64,000 nucleotides of DNA from Saxidomus purpurata (lineage: Eukaryota; Mollusca; Bivalvia; Venerida; Veneridae). The notes under the pieces were generated by a model. It saw only the letters and a program-made list of their open reading frames with translations, made no database searches and was not told where the DNA came from. This document shows, one piece after another, positions 13,165 to 23,659 of the stretch. The stretch is taken from assembly GCA_022818135.1 (NCBI GenBank), contig JAFMSR010000010.1, forward strand, positions 32,591,759 to 32,655,758, in the 5' to 3' direction. Within the stretch, counting starts at the first letter, position 1, and every line of letters starts with the position of its first letter. The position numbers and the translations under genes were made by a program.

Positions 13165-14290
13165 GTGTGAAGTTGGCTCGGAGATCGTACATCGACATTA
13201 GATCTGTATTCCTTCGTTCTGCATATCTAGATCGGAGCTCGACATTAGATCTGCATTCAAAGAAATGCAGATCTAGATCGTACATCGACATGAGATCTGC
13301 ATTCGATATTGCAGATCTAGATCGTAGATCAACATCAGATCTGCATTCGCGAATGCACATCTAGATCGTACATCGACATCAGATCTGCATTCGGGAATGC
13401 ATATCTAGATCGTAGATCAACATAAGATCTGCAATGTGAATGTAGATCTAGATCGTAGATCAACATCAGATCTGCATTCGCGAATGCAGGTCTAGATCGT
13501 AGATCAACATCAGATCTGCAATGTGAATGCAGATCTAGATCGTACATCGACATCAGATCTGCATTTGATAATGCAGATCTAGATCGTAGATCGACATCAG
13601 ATCTGCAATGTGAATGCAGATCTAGATCGTACATCGACATCAGATCTGCATTTGATAATGCAGATCTAGATCGTAGATCGACATCAGATCTGCAATGTGA
13701 ATGCATATCTAGATCGAACATCGACATCAGATCTGCATTTGATAATGCAGATCTAGATCGTAGATCAACATCAGATCTGCATTCGCGAATGCACATCTAG
13801 ATCGTACATCGACATCAGATCTGCATTCGGGAATGCATATCTAGATCGTAGATCAACATAAGATCTGCAATGTGAATGTAGATCTAGATCGTACATCGAC
13901 ATCAGATCTGCATTTGATAATGCAGATCTAGATTGTAGATCGACATCAGATCTGCATTCGCAAATGCAGATCTAGATCGTACATCGACATCAGATGTGCA
14001 TTCTCGAATTTGATATTGCAGATCTAGATCGTAGATCGACTTCAGATCTGCATTTGATATTGCTGATCTAGATCGTAGATCGACATCAGATCTGCATTCA
14101 CGAATGCACATTTAGATCGTACATCGACAACAGATCTACATTCGGGAATGCACATCTAGTTCGTACATCAACATCAGATCTGAATTCAATATTGCAGATC
14201 TAGATCGTAGATCAACATCAGATCTGCATTCGCGAATGCAGATCTACATCGTACATCGACATCAGATCTGCATTATCAAATTCAGATCAT
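13165..14290 (+). repeat. Palindromic satellite, ~43-bp monomer (left block)
   Basis: About 25 monomers of 42-44 bp. Each contains AGATCTGCATT, a short centre (CGCG, GATA or TGTG variants), AATGCAGATCT and then AGATCGTACATCGACATC. In monomers with a CGCG centre the first part is a perfect 26-bp palindrome (core GCATTCGCGAATGC), so monomers can form hairpins or cruciforms. The left end (13170-13300) is the exact reverse complement of the right end of the second block at 21130-21245. Open frames repeating SDVDLRSR on the minus strand and RRSTSDLHS on the plus strand are translations of the array. Confidence 0.9.
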
Positions 14291-14657
14291 ATGTTGACAT
14301 CCATACGGATTGGTTGCATATCGTCGCAAAATGCTTGGCCCTGCGTTCAGCAGAACATTTGTTAAAATTTATATTACTATAACATTGTGATTCTAGCACA
14401 AGGAAACAACCATGCTGCTTCAATACTGTTTTATATACAAAAGATCGCGTAATATATAAATATTTTCAGTAAAACTATTATTTCGACACTATGGCAATTA
14501 ATCCCTGCAAACTTAACTTCATTTCGAATAGTCACATGATTGTTTACCCGCAAGGGAAGAGGGGTTTACATTTGAAGGTGCCAGCAATAAGATCTTTTGA
14601 AATGATTATGTCACGGTTACGGACTTAATTATGAAAAAGGGGAGAAAATATGTAGGC

Positions 14658-14730
14658 GGCAGGATAGCTCAGTCGGTAGAGCATTCGCCCTGTAAGCGAA
14701 GGGTCACGGGTTCGAGTCCCGGTCAGGCTG
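14658..14730 (+). tRNA. tRNA-like sequence, anticodon position TGT; probably tRNA-derived or decayed
   Basis: The D arm (GCTC...GAGC), a 5-bp anticodon stem (TTCGC/GCGAA) and the T loop TTCGAGT with a GGG/CCC stem core are all present. Box A (TAGCTCAGTCGG) and box B (GGTTCGAGTCC) match the Pol III internal promoter. The seven-base anticodon loop CCTGTAA puts TGT at the anticodon, which would read threonine codons, but base 33 is C instead of the near-universal U. The acceptor stem has two mismatches in the middle, and the T stem has one. It therefore looks like a decayed tRNA or the head of a tRNA-derived SINE rather than a working tRNA-Thr. Confidence 0.55.
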
Positions 14731-14860
14731 CACATTTTTCTCACCCTATCACAATTATGTGAAACTGGCATCTGGACGATACATTGAAGACCCGTTGGAA
14801 TTCTGCAGATGTTAGGTACCTTAAACCAAATGAAAAATTGCGCCGTCTTTACCCGAGAAG
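14731..14860 (+). mobile_element. Possible SINE body downstream of the tRNA-like head
   Basis: Immediately after the tRNA-like sequence comes non-repetitive DNA containing ACATTGAAGACCCGTTGG. I associate this type of segment with the conserved body of bivalve tRNA-derived SINEs, but only from memory. No poly-A or short tandem tail and no target-site duplication were established. If it is not a SINE, this is ordinary intergenic DNA. Confidence 0.25.
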
Positions 14861-15114
14861 TAATTTATCCCATGTCCATTGTATTGCTGAGAAATCTAGA
14901 CTATGGTGGCAAGATATTCTAAAAGAAAACGCCTGCATTTAATATAAGAAATACCCCTTTAGATCTAAAATACAACTTGTCTCCTTCGTGCGTCTGCGTC
15001 CGGCCCTCCAGAAGGAATAAAACTCTCTGGACCAAAGTGTATCATAATATTCCAAACTACATTCAGACCATGTTTTATGGAAATACAACAAGTAATTTTC
15101 GAGTTTAAGAACGG
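14861..15114. other. Unassigned non-coding DNA
   Basis: Short minus-strand frames exist (14939-15127) but have no recognisable domain, and no repeat structure is visible. Nothing could be assigned. Confidence 0.3.
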
Positions 15115-16290
15115 ACAAACTTTTCAAGTTTCATGCACCCTGTAACCTTTCCTTTGACATTATGACCTCAAATTGTAATGTGCACAATTACACTCATACT
15201 GATGTTTCGGTAGCACTCCACACTTATTTCAGCCCTCGGCTTTGTTCGAGCGACACCAACAAAGTAGGCCTATCACATATGAACAACCTGTGAACCTGAA
15301 AATAGAATAAGTGTTTCACTGTGAACACATTGCCAGTGTGAACGTATTAATACAATTCGGTAGTCTGAACTGCCTTTCTTTCCTGAAAATTTTAGTTCCT
15401 ATTTATACCGTCGGAGGCCAGAATTCACTGCAGTCTGAGACCATTCTAGCCCTATTTTCCGAACCTGTACAAAATTACCTGCAAATATTTCACACTAGGT
15501 GACACTGTTTCTGGCTTGCAGACTATCTAGATAAGTAAACAAACACATTGAACATGGTGCTTAACCACGAAAATATTTTGCAAGCAGTAAAAGTATGTAC
15601 CCCCCTGTAAAAAGCTTGATTTTCTAAGCTGTAGAGCTGATTTTCACTTGTTTACAAAATGTCACCATCTGCGCATGTCATCTCTGCACTGGCTTTCCAG
15701 ACCCATGTTTTCGCATTTGCAAACATGCAAAATAAAACTCAAACAACAAAATCTGGCACTTAAAATTGATTTAAAGTTCACAGGGCTGTTTAATTTCCTT
15801 ATATCTCTAAACTTTATAAAATTACCCCTGACCAATTCGAATTTGTGGCTAAAAAGTGTGGAGTGCCACCTTCGCACCAAGGTTGACGAAAATCCGAAAA
15901 TCTAACAAGGGCTTTGGAGATGAAGAGCAGACAAGATTGTCAAGTTTCAGACCCCTGTGACGTTGACATTTGACTACATGACCCCAACTTACAATATGTT
16001 TAACGAAACTTGATACTAGTGTTTCCAACCAAGTTCGATAAAAATCCAACGAACGTTTTGAAAATAAAGGCCCCACTGACCTTTAACCATTTGAACCCTA
16101 ATTACAATATGCACAACTAGACTTCATACTGATGCTTCGCACTAAGTTTGATAAAAATCCAGTTAGCGGATTGGAGATGAAGAGCGCATCATATAAAGTT
16201 GACATATGGGCGGACGAACAAACGGGCGAACATACAGACGGAACGGGGAACACAATGTCTCCCGTCTAATGGGGCGAGACATAGTGCATA
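15115..16290. repeat. Dispersed repeat copies ending in a GGGGCGAGACAT tail
   Basis: Three related segments share AAGTTTCA(T/G)...CCTGTGACC..GACATT..GACC, CTTCATACTGATGCTTCG and AAGTTCGATAAAAATCCAA, followed by a GGCGGACGAAC-type stretch and the tail GTCTCCCGTCTAATGGGGCG at about 16255. This order matches a common bivalve repeat as I know it. Short frames on both strands at 15648-16351 are translations of the repeat. Confidence 0.5.
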
Positions 16291-16364
16291 CCAACCCTTC
16301 TTGCGTATAATTAAATTGGGTGTTTTCTAAGCCAATATTATTTACTCTCAATATGCCGATATTA

Positions 16365-16480
16365 GAGTGTATGCATATTACATACTAACATTATCTACTT
16401 ACGACGTCGTAAGTTACGGTATCAGTAAGGCGTCGATAAGATGTGTTTTGAGTTACTGGAATAGCATCACCGTAAAGTCC
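16365..16480. repeat. Small palindromic cluster around ACGACGTCGT
   Basis: TTACGACGTCGTAA at about 16399 is a perfect 14-bp palindrome. Related pieces (GGCGTCGATAAG, GTCCGTCGTAACTTA) follow within 80 bp. It may be a remnant of a foldback element. No gene is present. Confidence 0.35.
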
Positions 16481-16499
16481 GTCGTAACTTAAGATAAGG

Positions 16500-16900
16500 T
16501 GAACGTTTCGAACATTTTATGTCCGCTCCAAATCCTATTAAAGGATTTTGCTTTAATGTGCTGAACCCACGAGCCAGTCACGCTGGCTTTAGGTCAAGCA
16601 CAAAACTTACTGTCAAACGTCTGTTTTTTTCAACATTTTTTAAGGATTTGATGAAACTCTTGTAAAATGATTACCTCATTGAGACAATGTGTATAACCTA
16701 TGATCCGGCACACTGTCTCGAGGCCAAGGACACATGTTAACGTCAAAGGTTTGAGTCTTGAATTTGTGCCCGCTCAGTATCTGCTAAGACGCATGATGGA
16801 TTTGAATAAAACTCTGACCAAATATTCATCTCTCCGAGATGATGTTCAGTAGCCATGATTTTGGCATTAGAAATTAACTAAAGCTGATTGGTAGAAAAAT
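16500..16900. repeat. Dispersed repeat (TGTCCGCTCCAAATCCTATTAA type)
   Basis: Two related half-units: GTCCGCTCC..ATCCT.TTAA..GGATTT, then GATGAAACTCTTG...ACCTCATTGAGACAATGTG. The same order is repeated as GCCCGCTCAGTATCTGCTAAG..GATGGATTTGAATAAAACTC...TCTCCGAGATGATG. These are typical components of a bivalve interspersed repeat. A further piece (GTGTCCAAATCCTATTAACG) lies at 17080. Confidence 0.45.
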
Positions 16901-18030
16901 GCTCGGTTTACAGGCCTTTAGTTTGACCACTTGAACAGATCACTAACTTCGTGTGCCTTTTATAGAAAACAATGCGCGTACCTCTGCGAAAAACTTCACT
17001 GGGTAATATCAATTCCTTCAAGCTCCTGTTTGCGGCGGGGAGTATACCTTGTTACAAATTCATACCTTCATAGCAGCGTACGTGTCCAAATCCTATTAAC
17101 GTATTTAAGGCAGTATTTAATCGGCACTTGTTTATTAGCCGGACAATTCACGGTCGTCTATATTTATATTCGGCTTTCAGTCAAGCCTATAGTTAGGAAG
17201 AAAATCTTGACGCAACATGAGGTTAATTCAAGTTACAAAAAGTTTGGTACCAAGAGCAATAAATATATCAAACAAGGTCATACTATTATGATGAATGATA
17301 CGGTACTTGTGTAGACCAAATAAAAATTATTATTACAGAATCCTATGGCTTACAGGATTTTGAGAACTAACCAATCTTTTCAATCAAAAGGCTTAGAGCC
17401 ATCTTAATATAAAATAGGAATACAGAGCTAAACGAATCTTTTCACGAGCGTCCACTTACAAACGTTTTCCTGATATTAGTTTTAAAAGTGTAACCAAGTA
17501 ACATAAACGTCTCAAAATTCATATTCTCATTAACTATGCAATAATTATCAGGACATAGATTACTTTCAGAAACGGACAGATGAAATTAACAAATCAATTC
17601 CCTAGACATGAACGACCTGTTTTTATGCATATAAAACACTCGTAATGAAGAACTTCACTTCATACTGGAATGTAAAAGTTTAAAAAATCCTCAGACGACA
17701 GAACAATATAAATATTACCGGAAACATCGAAATAGTCCAAATTTGGTTGAATTGTCTTCAAATGCTTTAACTGTCTACTTTTGTGTTTAGGGCTTTTGAA
17801 AGGAGAAAACCCATTTATGACAGTTCACACTTTTCTGCTCAAATAATAAAAGTACTACAATGTTCATATAACATGATTATTGACTATCTTTTGGCGACGG
17901 ATGCAAATAAATAGTTTCATGTACAGGCATTAAAGAATAGCTCGTGTTGTCAATCATTCAAGACTTTTACTGTTCTCGTTGACAATCCATCGGCTATAAT
18001 TTTAGAGCTCTGACAATATGTATTGATTAT
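16901..18030. other. AT-rich intergenic DNA, nothing recognised
   Basis: A 127-codon plus-strand open frame at 16931-17314 has no recognisable motif and overlaps dispersed-repeat sequence at 17080. The rest holds no repeat or RNA gene that I can support. Confidence 0.3.
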
Positions 18031-18034
18031 TGTA

Positions 18035-18545
18035 ATTTACGTGAAGTTAGCTCAACAAGCGACAAATGACATTCAGAATTTGAATGTCGTGCCAGCGAGA
18101 CATGCGACATTTGACATTCAAAATCTACAAAAATGCTGATGTTTGAATGTCGGCCAGCGCGACATACGACATTCGAAATACGACATTCGACATTCAAACT
18201 TTGGATGCCGTGCCAGCGCAACATACGACATTCGACATTCAAGCTCTACAAAACTGCTAAAGTTTGAATGTCGTGCAAGCGCGACATACGACATTTGACA
18301 TTCAAAATCTACAAAAATGCTAAAATTTGAATGTCGTGCCAGCGCGGCATTCGAAATTCAAATTTGAATCGTCGACTGTTACAACATCTAATACGACATT
18401 TGACATTCAGAATTTGAGTGTCGTGCCAGCGCGACATACGACATTCGACATTCAAAATCTTAAAACATTCTAAAAGTTTGAATGTCGTGCCAGCGCGGCA
18501 TTCGAAATTCAAATTTGAATTGTTGACTTGATACAACATCTAGTT
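18035..18545. repeat. Hairpin minisatellite, ~64-bp unit, ~7 copies
   Basis: Each unit contains GTTTGAATGTCGTGCCAGCG, then CGACATACGACATT and CGACATTCAAA-type sequence. GAATGTCG and CGACATTC are reverse complements, so every unit forms a hairpin over the GTGCCAGCGC centre. Units start near 18079, 18148, 18198, 18262, 18328, 18413 and 18477. The last copies carry a longer spacer with a TCGACTGTTACAACATCTA segment. The minus-strand frames of 71-76 codons are translations of this array. Confidence 0.8.
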
Positions 18546-18664
18546 ACCTAATATGTTTACGTTGCACGGACGTATGGGTTTGTAACCTTTTGTTCAATAA
18601 ACTATCTTTCTAAATGCAATAGATCGTTACGTCACAAGTAATTCACGCGAATCGTCTAACATGA

Positions 18665-18755
18665 GGGGTAAAAACTGCAGATATCCCCATCTGGTATGCA
18701 AGAAGAGATTTTCCAGCAATAGTAAAAACTGCAGATATCCCCATCTGGTGCAAGA
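18665..18755. repeat. Short direct duplication, ~57 bp
   Basis: GTAAAAACTGCAGATATCCC followed by CATCTGGT occurs twice, at about 18667 and 18722, followed by GCAAGAA in both. This is a simple tandem duplication without coding content. Confidence 0.7.
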
Positions 18756-18779
18756 AAAGTTCCGCCCATCAACGACATG

Positions 18780-19435
18780 CGTACAGAAATAGATATATTA
18801 AGCGCGCTTGTATTCATGCATAATGGTCAGAATTGTCCATTCAGTAAGTGTACTAACTTAATAGAGGTTTATGGATGCAACTGGAATGAATATATGTTCT
18901 AATTACGCATCTTTCGGTTCTCTTACGTCTTCGTCTACAATTGTATTTCCAAAAATACAAGGAAGGATATAAGGAATGTTGATACACTCTCAGGAAGGAG
19001 TGCAATACCATTGCTTTACAATGTGATCATGTATGACGTGTGTTTTTGCAAATTTAGTCACAGTTAACAAGTGTGAAACAAGTTCTCCTAAAAATGTTCT
19101 TAAAAAAAATGCATATGTAAATATTTACACTAACAAAACCTGTTAAGTATTTTGTTGATTAGCTGCATATTCAGTGCATCATAAAGATGTGCGTGAGAGA
19201 AATTGATGCGATGATCGGTCCTCAAAAAGAAAGGACATGAGACATCAACGGATACTAATGGCATCACCACTTCATTAAAATGGCCGGCATTGAGAGGCAA
19301 AGATGGAACCACTTTCGTTAAAAGATACATACTGCTTTGTCGAAATGATAGTTTATTGTTAACAATACATGAACAGGACGACTGACGAAACCTAATCACG
19401 CAATGTCCAGATAGATAGAGAAAATAACCACCTTT
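18780..19435. other. Intergenic DNA, nothing firmly recognised
   Basis: A minus-strand open frame at 19130-19399 has a balanced composition, but its apparent start is not an ATG and no family is recognised. It is left uncalled. No repeat is visible up to the satellite. Confidence 0.25.
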
Positions 19436-19439
19436 AAAA

Positions 19440-21245
19440 CATCTGCGAATGCAGATCTGATGTCGATGTACGATCTAGATGTGCATTCCCGAATGCAGAT
19501 CTAATGTCGATGTACGATCTAGATGTGCATTCCCGAATGCAGATCTGATGTCGATGTACGATCTAGATGTGCATTCCCGAATGCAGCTCTGATGTCGATG
19601 TACGATCTAGATGTGCATTCCCGAATGCAGCTCTGATGTCGATGTACGATCTAGATGTGCATTCCCGAATGCAGATCTGATGTCGATGTACGATCTAGAT
19701 GTGCATTCCCGAATGCAGATCTGATGTCGATGAACGATCTAGATGTGCATTCCCGAATGCAGATCTGATGTTGATGTACGATCTAGATATGCATTCGCGA
19801 ATGCAGATCTGATGTCAATGTACGATCTAGATCTGCATTGACAATGCAGATCTGATGTTGATCTACGATCTAGAATCTGCAATTTCGAATGCAGATCTGA
19901 TGTTGATGTACGATCTAGATGTGCATTCACGAACGCAGATCTGATGTTGATGTACGATCTATATCTGCATTATCAAATGCAGATCTGATGTCGATGTACG
20001 ATTTAGATATGCATTCACATTGCAGATCTGATGTTGATCTACGATCTAGAATCTGCAATATCGAATGCAGATCTCATGTCGATGTACGATCTAGATCTGC
20101 ATTATCGAATGCAGATCTCATGTCGATATACGATCTAGATCTGCATTATCAAATGCAGATCTCGTGTCGATGTACGATCTAGATAAGCATTCAGATTGCA
20201 GATCTGTTTGTCGATGTACGATCTAAGTCTGTATTATCAGTTGCAGATCGGATGTCGATGTACGATCTAGATCTGCATTCACATTGCAGATCTGAAGTTG
20301 ATCTACGATCTAGATGTGCATTCGCGAGTGCAGATCTGATGTTGATTTACGATCTAGATCTGCAATATCGAATGCAGATCTGATGTTGATCTACGATCTA
20401 GATGTGCATTCCCGAATGCAGATCTGATGTCGATGTACGATCTAGATCTGCATTCACATTGCAGATCTGATGTTGATCTACGATCTAGATCTGCAATATC
20501 GAATTCAGATCTGATGTTGATCAGCGATCTAGATGTGCATTTCCGAATGCAGATCTGATGTCGATCTACGATCTAGAGCTGCAATATCAAATGCAGAACT
20601 GATGTCGATGTACGATCTAGATCTGCATTCACATTGCAGATCTGATGTTGATCTACGATCTAGATGTGCATTCCCGAATGCAGATCTGATGTCGATGTAC
20701 GATATAGATCTGCATTTGCGAATGCAGATCTGATGTCGATCTACGATCTAGATCTGCATTGTCAAATGCAGATCTGATGTCGATGTACGATCTAGATCTG
20801 CATTCACATTGCAGATCTGATGTTGATGTACGATCTAGATCTGCAATATCGAATTCAGATCTGATGTTGATGTACGATCTAGATGTGCATTCCCGAATGC
20901 AGATCTGATGTCGATGTACGATCTAGATGTGCATTTGCGAATGCAGATCTGATGTCGATCTAGATCTGCATTGTCAAATGCAGATCTGATGTCGATGTAC
21001 GATCTAGATCTGCATTCACATTGCAGATCTGATGTTGATGTACGATCTAGATCTGCAATATCGAATTCAGATCTGATGTTGATGTACGATCTAGATCTGC
21101 ATTCTCGAATGCAGATCTGATGTCGATGTACGATCTAGATCTGCATTTCTTTGAATGCAGATCTAATGTCGAGCTCCGATCTAGATATGCAGTACGAAGG
21201 AATACAGATCTAATGTCGATGTACGATCTCCGAGCCAACTTCACA
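19440..21245 (-). repeat. Palindromic satellite, ~43-bp monomer (right block, inverted)
   Basis: About 40 monomers of the same family as the left block, read on the opposite strand: GATGTCGATGTACGATCTAG, then GTGCATTC, CCCGAATGCAGATCT and variants. The first eight monomers (19445-19790) are nearly identical, with GTGCATTCCCGAATGC centres, which suggests recent local amplification. Later ones mix CCCG, CGCG, TATC and ACAT centres. The terminal ~115 bp (21130-21245) is the reverse complement of 13165-13300, so the two blocks are inverted copies bounded by the same junction. Confidence 0.9.
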
Positions 21246-21399
21246 GACTTAATTGTAACAGCGTCCGATAGTTCTCTACCAAGATTTATAAATGATACCT
21301 GTCTTGCCTCATATGTCACTTGTTTTATACAGATTTACAGAAGGAAACACTTGAAATAACTTCTCGCCCGAAAACGTAAAACCCAGAGCTTTGTTATTG

Positions 21400-22330
21400 G
21401 GTACTAAAGTTCAAATCTAGGTCAGGAGGGGTCTAAAACTAGGTCACATGGTCAAATCAAAGAAAAAATCTGTTAACACCATAGAAGCCACATTTATGAA
21501 CCAATCATTGTGAAAATTTGTCAGATTGTTTGTCTCAATGTTTTCTAGGCAAAATAATGAATCTGAGTCACCTGGGGTCGAACTAGGTCACATGGTCAAA
21601 TCAAAGAAAAAACGTCTTAACACCGTAGAAGCCACAATTATAAACCAATCATTGTGAAAATTTGACAAAATGTTCGGCTTCATGATTTCTAGAATAAATA
21701 CGAATCTGGGTCACCTGGGGTCAAAAACCAGGTCATACGGTCAAATCAAAGAAAAGCCTTGTTAACACTCTATAGGGCACATTTATTATTCAAACATCTT
21801 GAAAATTGCTCCGAATGTTTGCCTCAATGATATATAGGCCATGTTTGAATCAGGGTTATCTTGGGTAAAAAAACTAGCTTAGACGGTCAAGTCAAAGAAA
21901 AACATTGTTAGCAATCTAGAAGCCACATTTTTTAACAAATCACCATGGCAATTGGTTAGAATGGTTGTCTGTGATTTTTAGACCAATTTTGAAATGGGTT
22001 ACCGGGGATAAAAAAATAGGTCACGTATTCAAATCGAAGAAAACCTTTGTTAACACTCTAGAGGTCACGATAAATATTTGAAATATTCATGGAATTGATC
22101 AAAATGTTTGTCCCAATGATTTCTAGGCCAAGTTAATACTATGTCACGTGAGGTACAAAAAACTAGGTCACTATATATTGAAACCTTGTTAAAACTGGTT
22201 GCCACATTTAATACCCTAATGTCATGACATTTAGTCAGAGTGTTTGTCTTGATGAGTTCTTGGTCAAGACTGGATATGGGTTACCTAGGATAAAAAACTA
22301 GGTCACCAAGACAAATGCAAGAAAAAGCTT
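21400..22330. repeat. Tandem repeat, ~145-bp unit, ~7 diverged copies
   Basis: Units start with AAACTAGGTCACATGGTCAA, continue with ATCAAAGAAAAA..TTGTTAACAC, a GCCACATTTAT segment, ATTGTGAAAATTTG and TGTCTCAATGATTTCTAGGC, and end with GAATCTGGGTCACCTGGGG. Unit starts lie near 21434, 21582, 21723, 21870, 22013, 22157 and 22297. Divergence grows to the right. It is non-coding and of a common molluscan repeat type. Confidence 0.75.
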
Positions 22331-22930
22331 GTTAATACTTAATATTTTGCCACGCTACATACGTTTTCTTCACAATTTGTTTTTACGCAAAATGCGCAAA
22401 ACTTTTCCATAAATCGTACGTACGTGATGTTCTGATCATTTCCTTTAATATACATACTGTATATGTTAATCTATGTTATAAAAATACTGATTCAACTTTT
22501 CCATCAAATGAAATGGACTCGCCGCTAAGAGATGTCGGTTTTCACTGTACCTTAGAGACAGACAATACTGTAACTTTTGTACTTTAGTGCCCACCAGCTA
22601 ATGTGAGTCAGTTTCCACACAAGCAGACGATATATTTTTTACTTTTGTATGATATTGGCGAAAAAAGTTTTTCCCTCTTCTGGAATCACTTTGGGTGCAA
22701 ATTGTCGAAAAACCGCGGCAAGGTATAAATTTAGACAAATGAGTTTTTGCATTGGCCAGACGCTGAATATTACTGACTGCAAAAAGGCTCGAGGGCAAAC
22801 AGACGCTCTTTTGATGGCAGACGTATCTTGAGAGATTTTACTCAGGTGTCTGACTGATGCTAAAGAAAGAACGAAAAAATAAAACATATCAAACCTACGT
22901 ACTCCATATTTGCAGTCACCCTTAAGTGAC
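22331..22930. other. Intergenic DNA, nothing recognised
   Basis: Overlapping short frames on both strands (22598-22932) mirror each other and show no domain. No RNA gene or repeat is seen. Confidence 0.25.
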
Positions 22931-22939
22931 AAGAGATCC

Positions 22940-23315
22940 GGATTTTTTATTTCGCAATTACGAAATGTGTATCGTAAATACGATATATTATTTCGTAATT
23001 ATGGAATGTTATTTCGTTTTTACGAAATGTCATTCGATTTAACTAAGTATTATTTCGTAATAGCTAAATGTATTTTGTTAAAACGAAATAGCGTATAACG
23101 CAATATTATTGCGTTATTATGAAAACTATTTCGTTTTAAAAAAACACTATTTCGTTTAAACTAAATAAAATTTCGTTATAACGAACATGACAAAATGTCT
23201 TTGGTAAACAAAGAAATATCATTTCGTAAAATACGCAATCGTAATTACGAAAAGCATTTCGTAAAAAGGATATATTATTTCGTAAAAACGCAACATTATT
23301 TCGTGATTACTATCA
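22940..23315. repeat. Cluster of TTTCGTAA/TTACGAAA dyads
   Basis: At least fifteen copies of ATTTCGTAA or its relatives occur, many paired with a complementary ACGAAAT a few bases away (for example TTCGCAATTACGAA, TCGTAAATACGA, TTTCGTTTTTACGAA, TTTCGTTATAACGAA). The region can form a string of short hairpins. It has no constant period, so it is a motif cluster rather than a clean tandem array. Confidence 0.7.
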
Positions 23316-23659
23316 TTATTACTATTTTTCTCTTACTTAATTTGTTCATACCAAATTTGTCATAATTTATATAACGCTAAGAAAATTTAGCACGAAACCG
23401 CGCGATAGGATGCCGATGGAACGATTTCTTTCAAACGCAACATAGGTATGAATGGACTGGATTGGACTAAGCTGATCTAGACAAGACAATAGTCTGTATA
23501 ATCTATCTAAACTTTTCATAGGCAGTACACCTGTTCAAAAAGTGTGGCCTTTAGTCACTACCCTGCTCGGAATGGCATGACAGACCGAGTAAACCGACTC
23601 GATTCTTTTTGTGCATTCTTCAAAAAAGCAATACAAATAAGAACTTTGATTTAACGAAG

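Noticed and set aside
13335..13796. 153-codon frame of repeated SDVDLRSR, and its relatives at 13052-14111 and 19739-21319
   Set aside because: Translations of the 43-bp satellite; frames are open on both strands in step with the unit length.
13165..14290. CRISPR-like array impression (short palindromic repeats)
   Set aside because: Repeats are contiguous, without unique spacers of constant length, and the context is eukaryotic with no cas genes.
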